The notes under the pieces are model-generated. The model saw only the letters and a list, made by a program, of their open reading frames with translations. It was not told the origin of the DNA and made no database searches. The position numbers were made by a program, and so were the translations under genes. This document shows positions 25,937 through 32,142 of a DNA stretch of 32,142 nucleotides, in pieces (positions within the stretch are counted from its first letter, which is position 1; every line of letters starts with the position of its first letter). This DNA is from an uncultured Phocaeicola sp. (GTDB lineage: Bacteria; Bacteroidota; Bacteroidia; Bacteroidales; Bacteroidaceae). The DNA lies in assembly GCA_944322395.1 (NCBI GenBank), contig CALUPA010000027.1, positions 1 through 32,142 on the forward strand, read 5' to 3'.

Positions 25937-27898
25937 TCAATATGGCAGTGGAACCATTGCTCTGCGTCCATAATTAAGTTTCAATCCAGCTTTATACGTC
26001 TCTTTTCCATGGAGTAGATTAATATCCAGTTCGCCAAGATTTACAAGTATGCCTCGCGCCATAAGACCTGCATCTTCGTTCTGTCTGCGTGGAAGGTTTT
26101 CAGCTGCATCTCTAATACTATCCAAATATGGCATTATATATTTGTGCATGGTTTTATCAAGAGAAAGACATTCTAGTGATGAATATCCAATCTTCCTGTA
26201 TTCCTCCTTGGCAGGATTTAACAGCTTTTTAATACCCTGTTCTGGATGTCCTAAATATGAAACGGAATATGCAGTCTCGCTGGCTATATACGGATTGTTA
26301 TCATCCATAAGAAACATTAATTCCTCAGGACACTCAGAAATTAACCCCTGTCTTGCCAACTGGGCATATCCCACGCATGCCCAAAACTTCATCTCCGGAT
26401 ATTGACTTGACAAGGACTTGCGGAAAGTAATTTCATCCTCCGCTTTTGCACAACCTGCTAATTCGACCAAATTATATAAATTTCCTAACGGGTATTTCTC
26501 TTCTCTCACTGTGTTATGAAGTATGTGTCCTTCTCTTGATGTAGGAAGAAAGAATCCAAGATCATTAGTAGAACGTATATGTTCCGACAAAGCTTTACGC
26601 ATATTCTTTAATATATCCTGATACTGTGGCAAAGAAGACAAATCATTTATCTCACCAGGATCATTTTTCAAATCAAACAACATCTCAGCCGGATGAACAT
26701 CAAAAGGTAATGCCCAATTATCATTTGTATTATGACCACCAAGTACAAGTTTATCCCATGCCTTATTTGATGGCATACCCCACTGATAATAATTTCTCAA
26801 TGCGAACTGCCTATACGGTACATAACTACGTATATATTTGTATCGTCCATCCGAAACCGCTCTTACTGGCATAAAATGATGTAACTGATTTGAAGCAAAA
26901 GCAAAATTCAGTTTTCTTTCTTTTTTTACGGCATATTTACCAAAAATAGCTTCTCCCTGCATCTTTTTCTCAGGTTTTACACCTGCAAGACTAAGTACAG
27001 TAGGACCTAAATCCGTAAAATTAACCAAACGGTCAATTTTACCAGATATACCATTTGCTAAATGTTTGAGTTTTTCAGGAAAATATACTACCATAGGAAC
27101 CCTTAAACCACTTTCATATAGGTATCCTTTACCACGTGGAATACAACCACCATGATCACTAAAGAAGAAAACAATAGTATTCTCATCCAGTCCTTTTGCC
27201 TTTAAATCATCAAGATATATCTTAACCCATTTGTCAACATCCTGCACGGCTTCCAAATGACCTGCATAATCTGAACGTACTTCAGGAAGATCCGGTACAT
27301 AAGATGGTAAAGTCAAGAGTTGCGGATATATACCTTCTTGAGTATAGTCGCGACGTCCATCTGTATGAAATGTTCTTATACGTCCCATGTGACTTGTCAC
27401 AGTATTGAAAACAGCAAAAAACGGCTGTCCTTCCTTTCTTTTGGGACTGTTATAAGATGCTTTTTTATCGCATTCATCCCAACACGACTTATTATTTACA
27501 GTAGTATTATAATGAGTCTTACTATTGTTTGTACAATAATATCCAACCTCTCTCAATCTTTGAGGAAAGAATATATCATCAGGCGTATCAAATGGAACCG
27601 GATGAATATCCATTCCGTATGTCGAAGCATAACACCCAGTAATTAATGAAGAACGTGCTGGAGAACTTTGAGGTGCCACAGACCAAGCATTCACAAACTG
27701 AATACCTTTTTGTGCCAAACTATCCACATTAGGAGTATTGACATCTTTATTCCCATAACACCCAAATTCGAATGCACTTGTATCTTCAAACGTAAGCCAC
27801 AAAATATTAGGACGCAAATCTTCTTTTGCATATATTTGATTTACAAATGGTATGCTACAAGTCATTGCAAAACATAACAACCGGAATTTATTTTTCAT
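25937..27898 (-). CDS. S1 sulfatase, serine type, N-sulfoglucosamine sulfohydrolase-like
   Basis: The frame opens at 28021, but the extra 41 residues are non-coding-like, and Met42 (27898) begins a proper signal peptide (MKNKFRLLCFAMTCSIPF), giving 653 residues. The sulfatase domain shows NILWLTFEDTS (Glu38/Asp39), the formylglycine motif SSPAR with SLITG (Ser78; Ala replaces the usual Ser before Arg), KTH (Lys127, His129), SHMGR (His170), and FSDHGGCIPRGKGYLYE (Asp248, His249, Lys257). The PNILW-ED start, SDHG and PTVLSLAGV phrases and the C-terminal phrasing resemble sulfamidase-like (SGSH, S1_8-type) enzymes. Residues beyond about 500 form a helical, HEAT-like extension (NLVELAGCA, YPEMKFWACVGYAQLARQG). 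Likely role: removing N-sulfate from glucosamine; specificity is an inference. Confidence 0.85.
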   Translation of the reverse strand: MKNKFRLLCFAMTCSIPFVNQIYAKEDLRPNILWLTFEDTSAFEFGCYGNKDVNTPNVDSLAQKGIQFVNAWSVAPQSSPARSSLITGCYASTYGMDIHPVPFDTPDDIFFPQRLREVGYYCTNNSKTHYNTTVNNKSCWDECDKKASYNSPKRKEGQPFFAVFNTVTSHMGRIRTFHTDGRRDYTQEGIYPQLLTLPSYVPDLPEVRSDYAGHLEAVQDVDKWVKIYLDDLKAKGLDENTIVFFFSDHGGCIPRGKGYLYESGLRVPMVVYFPEKLKHLANGISGKIDRLVNFTDLGPTVLSLAGVKPEKKMQGEAIFGKYAVKKERKLNFAFASNQLHHFMPVRAVSDGRYKYIRSYVPYRQFALRNYYQWGMPSNKAWDKLVLGGHNTNDNWALPFDVHPAEMLFDLKNDPGEINDLSSLPQYQDILKNMRKALSEHIRSTNDLGFFLPTSREGHILHNTVREEKYPLGNLYNLVELAGCAKAEDEITFRKSLSSQYPEMKFWACVGYAQLARQGLISECPEELMFLMDDNNPYIASETAYSVSYLGHPEQGIKKLLNPAKEEYRKIGYSSLECLSLDKTMHKYIMPYLDSIRDAAENLPRRQNEDAGLMARGILVNLGELDINLLHGKETYKAGLKLNYGRRAMVPLPY

Positions 27899-28131
27899 AA
27901 CAAAATCAAGTAGGTTAATATTTATAATTGCGAATTTAGATATTATATAATTATCGCGCACGCACGCATGTATAAATAAAAGCAAGCTATGTCTAATAGA
28001 CAATTTTAATATTATATTCAACAGATTTTAAATATATGAATAACAAATCAAACTCTTTTAGGCATAATAACACATTCAACAATTCATACGTAAACTAACT
28101 TTGTATTCAAACAACAAAATCATTTACTACC
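27899..28131. promoter_or_regulatory. Divergent promoter region, sulfatase/PL13 versus PL21
   Basis: This 233-bp gap separates the minus-strand sulfatase and the plus-strand PL21 gene and should hold both promoters. Visible elements: a 20-bp perfectly alternating purine-pyrimidine tract (27955-27974), a 13-bp palindrome TGTCTAATAGACA (27990-28002), and a plus-strand -7 box at 28096. Only a weak minus-strand -7 candidate (TAAATTCG, 27938-27931) was found. Confidence 0.5.
28096..28103 (+). promoter_or_regulatory. Candidate -7 box of the PL21 gene
   Basis: TAACTTTG followed by T is an exact TAnnTTTG match, with the start site expected near 28109, about 23 nt before the ATG at 28132. No TTTG -33 element sits at the right distance, which suggests an activator is needed. 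Confidence 0.5.
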
Positions 28132-30444
28132 ATGAGAAAAAGAATACTTATCCCTCTGATTTGTTTAGGTATATTAACAACTAATTTACCAGCACAAACT
28201 AGAAACACTGTAGAATGGCACAATGTAAACGGTATAGAAATCCCTGTACCACCTTCAGTTCATCCAAGATTGTATTTACGTTCTTCAGATATCCCGGAAC
28301 TTAAAGAAAGGATTAAAAATCCAGAGATTATGAAGACGATAAAGAAAATGGAAAAACTAAGCAAAAACCGTACTCCTGAAGAAGAAGCCAAAGCTCCGGC
28401 AAAATCCGGATTCAGATATTACGCAGAAATGCGAGGAGTTACAAGTAGAGTACAGCTTGATGCATTGGAATATCTCATAAACGGAAAAAGATCTGTGGCA
28501 AGAAAGGCGATTACTGCTATGCTTGATACTTTACAAAACACTAATTATGGTACCAAAGGTGACCTGTCAAGGGCAAGCGGCTCAATGTTGATGTGCGGAG
28601 CTATGGTTTACGACTGGTGTTATGACCAAATGAAAGAGTCCGAAAAAAAGGCTTACATAAATGAATTCGTAAGAATTGCAAAAACTATGGAATGCGGCTA
28701 TCCACCCAAGAATACTGAGCCTATTGCCGGACACTCATCGGAATGGATGGTATTAAGAGATATGTTATCTGCAGGAATTGCAATATATGACGAATATCCA
28801 GACATGTATAACCATGTAGTAAGCATGATGTATAAGGACTATATTCCAGCACGTAATTTCATCTATTCAGGACATAACTATCATCAAGGTAGCAGCTATG
28901 CCAACGTTCGATTCAGTAATGACCTTATATCGTTATGGATAATGTCACGCATGGGAGCCGGATCTATTTATGATTCTGCCCAACAGTTTGTTCTATACGA
29001 TTTCATCTACAGACGACGTCCGGACGGTCAAGTTCTTCCAGCCGGTGATACAAACCCAAACAGAAAAGGTGTTGCTAATTATGCTCTTCCTGCATTATTG
29101 GCATACAGTTACTACAAAGACGGATATCTGGCATACGAATACGAACGAACAAAAAAGATTGATAATCACTGTCTGATATTTGACATTCTGTGGAAAGACC
29201 TTAACGTTGAGCCTAAAAGCCCTGAGACACTTCCTCTTACAAAATATTCGGGTACACCGTTCGGATGGATGATTGCAAGGACAGGATGGGACGAGAATAG
29301 TGTTATTGCAGAAATGAAAATAAACGAACACTTTGTAGGAAATCACCAACATCTTGACGGGGGTTCATTCCAAATATATTACAAAGGGCCTTTGGCACTC
29401 GATGCGGGAACATATCAGGGAAGTTCCGGTGGATACAACAGTCCACACAACAAAAATTTCTTCAAACGTACAGTAGCCCACAACTCTCTTCTGATATTTA
29501 ATCCTGAAGAGAAATTTGAATGCCACAGCTATGGAGGTGAAGACAAAACTCCCTTTGCCGGTAACGACGGAGGACAGAGAATGCCAGGCGACGGATGGAA
29601 TACATGTCGTTCATTCAAAGACTTGTTGAGCGATGAATACACTACAGGTAAAGTCATCGCGCACGGAACAGATGAGGACTACATGGCACCAGACTATTCT
29701 TACCTTAAAGGAGATATTACAAAAGCATATTCCGGTAAGGTAAAAGAGGTAAAACGTTCATTCGTATTCCTTAATCTGAAATCAGAGAATATTCCTGCCG
29801 CATTGATAGTTTTCGATAAGATAGTTTCATCAAACCCAGAATATAAGAAACAATGGCTGTTACATAGTATTGAAGAACCGGCTGTAAAAGACGGTACATT
29901 CACTGTAAAACGTACAAAAGACGGGGATTCCGGAATGCTTTACAACACAGTATTGTTACCAGAAAAAGATAACCTAGATATAAACTCCATCGGAGGACCA
30001 GGTAAGGAATTTTGGGTCAACGGTGAAAACTACCCTAACGAGCCTCGTACTCCTGATCCAACAAACGAGAAAGGTGCTTGGAGAATAGAAATATCACCAA
30101 AATCTCCTGCAAGTGAAAATTATTTCCTTAACGTAATACAAGTAGCTGATAACAAATGCAAAGACATGCACAAAGCTACACTATTGAAAAGCGATAAGGC
30201 AGTAGGAGTTATAATCTCTGACAGAATTGTGACTTTTAGCAAAGACAGCAACACACTTTCCGGAAAATTCAGCATAGACATAAATGAAGAAGGAAATTTC
30301 AAAATTGTCATGACAGACATGAAAGCCGGAACATGGCAGGTAAAGAAAGATGGAGAAATATTTATTCCTTACAAATGGGTACGCTCCGACGACGGCATAT
30401 TGTCATTTGAAGGAGAAAAAGGACATTACGAATTTTCAAGGTAA
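28132..30444 (+). CDS. hepB: Heparinase II-like heparin/heparan sulfate lyase (PL21)
   Basis: A 770-residue protein, close to the 772 of Pedobacter heparinus heparinase II, with a type I signal peptide (NLPAQ-T, about residue 22). Long stretches match that enzyme as I remember it: HPRLYLR, MVYDWCYDQMK, GHSSEWMVLRD, SHNYHQG-type GHNYHQGSSY, PFGWMIARTGW, NHQHLDGGSFQIYYKGPLA and GGYNSPHNKNFFKRT. Predicted active-site residues are His201, Glu204, Tyr256 and His405, each one position before His202, Glu205, Tyr257 and His406 of the Pedobacter enzyme; His407 and Asp424 fit its structural zinc site. It cleaves both heparin and HS at glucuronate and iduronate linkages. It is the only plus-strand gene of the locus and is followed by a strong terminator. 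Confidence 0.94.
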   Translation: MRKRILIPLICLGILTTNLPAQTRNTVEWHNVNGIEIPVPPSVHPRLYLRSSDIPELKERIKNPEIMKTIKKMEKLSKNRTPEEEAKAPAKSGFRYYAEMRGVTSRVQLDALEYLINGKRSVARKAITAMLDTLQNTNYGTKGDLSRASGSMLMCGAMVYDWCYDQMKESEKKAYINEFVRIAKTMECGYPPKNTEPIAGHSSEWMVLRDMLSAGIAIYDEYPDMYNHVVSMMYKDYIPARNFIYSGHNYHQGSSYANVRFSNDLISLWIMSRMGAGSIYDSAQQFVLYDFIYRRRPDGQVLPAGDTNPNRKGVANYALPALLAYSYYKDGYLAYEYERTKKIDNHCLIFDILWKDLNVEPKSPETLPLTKYSGTPFGWMIARTGWDENSVIAEMKINEHFVGNHQHLDGGSFQIYYKGPLALDAGTYQGSSGGYNSPHNKNFFKRTVAHNSLLIFNPEEKFECHSYGGEDKTPFAGNDGGQRMPGDGWNTCRSFKDLLSDEYTTGKVIAHGTDEDYMAPDYSYLKGDITKAYSGKVKEVKRSFVFLNLKSENIPAALIVFDKIVSSNPEYKKQWLLHSIEEPAVKDGTFTVKRTKDGDSGMLYNTVLLPEKDNLDINSIGGPGKEFWVNGENYPNEPRTPDPTNEKGAWRIEISPKSPASENYFLNVIQVADNKCKDMHKATLLKSDKAVGVIISDRIVTFSKDSNTLSGKFSIDINEEGNFKIVMTDMKAGTWQVKKDGEIFIPYKWVRSDDGILSFEGEKGHYEFSR

Positions 30445-30486
30445 ATTACATTAGTATTAAGTCTGATAAATACAGACTATAAAACT

Positions 30487-30526
30487 AGAGCCGTATCTGT
30501 TGGGAAAACAGGTACGGCTCTTTTTC
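30487..30526 (+). terminator. Rho-independent terminator of the PL21 gene
   Basis: A 14-bp stem (30487-30500 with 30508-30521, AGAGCCGTATCTGT/ACAGGTACGGCTCT, one G-U pair) with a 7-nt loop is followed on the plus strand by TTTT. It lies between the convergent PL21 and TonB-receptor genes; a U-poor tail on the other side makes it mainly plus-strand. Confidence 0.85.
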
Positions 30527-30532
30527 TAGATA

Positions 30533-32142
30533 TCAGAACTTAAACCTATAGCTTGCCCCTGCTCTCACCCATATTCCGGGCTGCGGGATATTGCCATGGT
30601 CATAGTATGTTTTGTTCAGAAGGTTGTTTCCCTCGACATATATCTTATACTGCGGGGCATTCCATGTAAATCGTGCATCCACAAGCGAATAAGGTTCGTA
30701 TGGAACCATCGAATTACCTTTCTGATAATTACCCATACGGTCCTGCCAACGGTAAGACAAGTTCATTTCAAGCAGTCTCCAGATTCGGAAATTTGCCTGC
30801 GCCACGAACTTATGCCTGAGATACTCCAATGCATACTTCGACTGCAGATTTGGCGTAGTTTCCTTATCCTGGTCAATATAGCTGTACGACACATTGACCG
30901 AACGCACAAAAGCATCACGCTGCATCAGCTCGCGTATGTCAACAAGAACAGAAGCCTCAGCACCCATTGTGTTGATAACGGCATGATTTACCGACTGCCA
31001 TGGAGCGTCATCGCATTGCGATATATCCTTTATCCAGTCTATCATGTCCGTTCCATGATAACGATACAAACTCAGAGTACCACGTATTCCGGGACGAAGA
31101 TACTTCACTCCCACCTCCACCGCCTGCATCTCCTCAGGTTTCAGATATTTGTCTGCTTTATGACCTCCAACGGAATAATACAGTTCTGTGAAGGTAGGCA
31201 TACGCAATGAAGTGTTGTAAGAGACATAGACTTTCCAGTCGCGTGCAAACTGATAGCTGGCATCTACACCAGGATAGAAACGAAAATTCATTTCATTGCC
31301 GGTATTCTTCACCGCTATCACTCCTGCAGAAAGAGTGAAACGCCTCAATACGATATTATGTTCCAGATGAAAACTCAGATTAGTCCTGTTAAGTCCGAGA
31401 GTAAAATAGGCATCAGCACCGGGAACTTTTACCGGAGAATTGAGCGGTTCTCCAAGTGATGTACTCCTTACACCTTCATTCCTGAACTCGGCACCAAAGG
31501 CTGTTTTTCCGAGGAATGTCTGGATGTAGTTGTTAAGACTTACACCATAAACATCGGTCTGATGATAATTGAACGGAGATTTCTCCGGCATTCCGCGATA
31601 GAATTCAAATCTGTCGTCCGAGCGGTTCCAATATACAGACGGCTTGAAATGATAAACATCCCCCTTGGTTTCTGCCTGAACAGCTGTGTAATACTTTCTT
31701 ACATGTTCAAACTGCTCATCGGAAAGAGTGCTGTAGAAAGTGTTCGCGCCATAATCCTTGTTTGTGAAACCTGCATGCCAGCGTACATCCACCTGGTCGT
31801 TCTCATATCGTCCCTGATAGAACAGCCTTACATATTTGAAGTCGGCATTAAGATTTCCAGCCTCACTACGACTGAATCCGTCACTGCGACTGTAACTGCC
31901 AGAAACCTGGTTGCTCAAACCGTTCTTCACATGACTTACTATAGCTCCACCTTTGAAATAGCCGTAAGAACCACCGTCGGCAAACACCTCTGCCCCGCTG
32001 TTCTTTGCAGTACGCGTAACGATATTGATGGCTCCCACCAGCGATGATGTGCCATACACACGTCCAGCAGGTCCTTCCAGAACCTCGATACGTTCTATTT
32101 CACTTAATTCAACAGGAAAATCGGCCGCGTTATGGCCAGTTT
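30533..32142 (-). CDS. TonB-dependent receptor, BtuB-like, 5' end outside window
   Basis: The frame stays open through the right edge; about 536 C-terminal residues are visible. The upstream-most part is the end of the plug domain, with IERIEVLEGPAGRVYGTSSL and GAINIVTRT, the TonB-receptor signature preceding the barrel. The rest is a 22-strand-type barrel with many alternating aromatic strands and ends with RAGASYRFKF, a normal outer-membrane C-terminus. It has the features of BtuB/CirA-type receptors for vitamin B12 or siderophore-like ligands, not of SusC: no DASSSAIYG motif and a short barrel. Its GC content is visibly higher than that of the heparin locus, and it is convergent to PL21, so it is probably unrelated. 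A frame start at GTG 32059 is only an internal codon. Confidence 0.85.
   Translation of the reverse strand, partial: TGHNAADFPVELSEIERIEVLEGPAGRVYGTSSLVGAINIVTRTAKNSGAEVFADGGSYGYFKGGAIVSHVKNGLSNQVSGSYSRSDGFSRSEAGNLNADFKYVRLFYQGRYENDQVDVRWHAGFTNKDYGANTFYSTLSDEQFEHVRKYYTAVQAETKGDVYHFKPSVYWNRSDDRFEFYRGMPEKSPFNYHQTDVYGVSLNNYIQTFLGKTAFGAEFRNEGVRSTSLGEPLNSPVKVPGADAYFTLGLNRTNLSFHLEHNIVLRRFTLSAGVIAVKNTGNEMNFRFYPGVDASYQFARDWKVYVSYNTSLRMPTFTELYYSVGGHKADKYLKPEEMQAVEVGVKYLRPGIRGTLSLYRYHGTDMIDWIKDISQCDDAPWQSVNHAVINTMGAEASVLVDIRELMQRDAFVRSVNVSYSYIDQDKETTPNLQSKYALEYLRHKFVAQANFRIWRLLEMNLSYRWQDRMGNYQKGNSMVPYEPYSLVDARFTWNAPQYKIYVEGNNLLNKTYYDHGNIPQPGIWVRAGASYRFKF

Noticed and set aside
27524-27540. Second copy of the TTGTACAATA dyad inside the sulfatase gene
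   Set aside because: It lies in coding sequence of the sulfatase domain and its arms differ in spacing from the site at 19882; probably chance in AT-rich DNA.
27899-28021. Longer N-terminus of the second sulfatase (start 28021)
   Set aside because: The extra 41 residues would put a normal signal peptide in the interior of the protein and use up the divergent promoter region.
30596-31210. 204-codon plus-strand frame opposite the TonB receptor
   Set aside because: It lies entirely antisense to a well-supported outer-membrane receptor, whose higher GC content opens shadow frames; the protein has no family features.
31562-32047. 161-codon plus-strand frame opposite the TonB receptor
   Set aside because: Same reason: an antisense shadow with no signal, domain or start context.
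1-32142. CRISPR arrays, tRNA/rRNA genes, insertion sequences or integrases
   Set aside because: None was seen: no regularly spaced direct repeats, no cloverleaf-like sequences and no transposase-type frames on either strand.

Overview
The window comes from a member of the Bacteroidales (Bacteroides, Phocaeicola or Prevotella-like). The evidence is a SusC/SusD pair, a single-protein hybrid two-component regulator ending in an AraC domain, serine-type sulfatases, lipoproteins with acidic residues after the lipidated cysteine, promoter candidates of the Bacteroides TAnnTTTG type, and AT-rich DNA without Shine-Dalgarno sequences. I identified genes by reading the sequence and recalling the families. 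No search was run.

Almost the whole window (about 1.0-30.5 kb) is a polysaccharide utilization locus for heparin/heparan sulfate. Reading along the minus strand from 19.8 kb to 1.0 kb, the order is: surface PL12 lyase lipoprotein, surface glycan-binding lipoprotein, SusC, SusD, GH88 unsaturated glucuronyl hydrolase, PL12 heparinase III, sulfatase of 6-O-sulfoglucosamine type, a Tat-signal PHP/DUF3604 lipoprotein of unknown function, ROK sugar kinase and FHS-type sugar transporter, closed by a strong terminator. From memory this is the order of the B. thetaiotaomicron heparin locus around BT4653-BT4663. Upstream, still on the minus strand, are a second serine-type sulfatase (sulfamidase-like), heparinase I (PL13), a lone tatA and the HTCS regulator. 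A heparinase II (PL21) gene diverges on the plus strand at 28.1-30.4 kb. The locus therefore carries PL12 (two), PL13 and PL21 lyases together.

Inferred pathway: the surface PL12 lipoprotein, SGBP and SusD capture and cut the chain; SusC imports oligosaccharides; periplasmic PL13, PL21 and PL12 lyases make unsaturated disaccharides; the sulfatases remove glucosamine sulfates; GH88 releases the unsaturated uronic acid; the transporter and ROK kinase take up and phosphorylate the monosaccharide. The HTCS senses a breakdown product in the periplasm and activates the operon. No iduronate/uronate 2-O-sulfatase is visible, so that step must lie elsewhere.

The flanks are unrelated: a truncated fimbrillin-like lipoprotein at the left edge (1-640, minus) and a truncated BtuB-like TonB-dependent receptor at the right edge (30533-32142, minus), which is clearly richer in GC than the locus. 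Non-coding features include three intercistronic hairpins in the long operon, a dyad-rich 613-bp region between the HTCS and the operon, and an alternating purine-pyrimidine tract in the divergent sulfatase/PL21 promoter region. I saw no tRNA, rRNA, CRISPR array, insertion sequence or integrase. The least explained elements are the PHP/DUF3604 lipoprotein, the lone tatA and the regulatory region at 19.8-20.4 kb.
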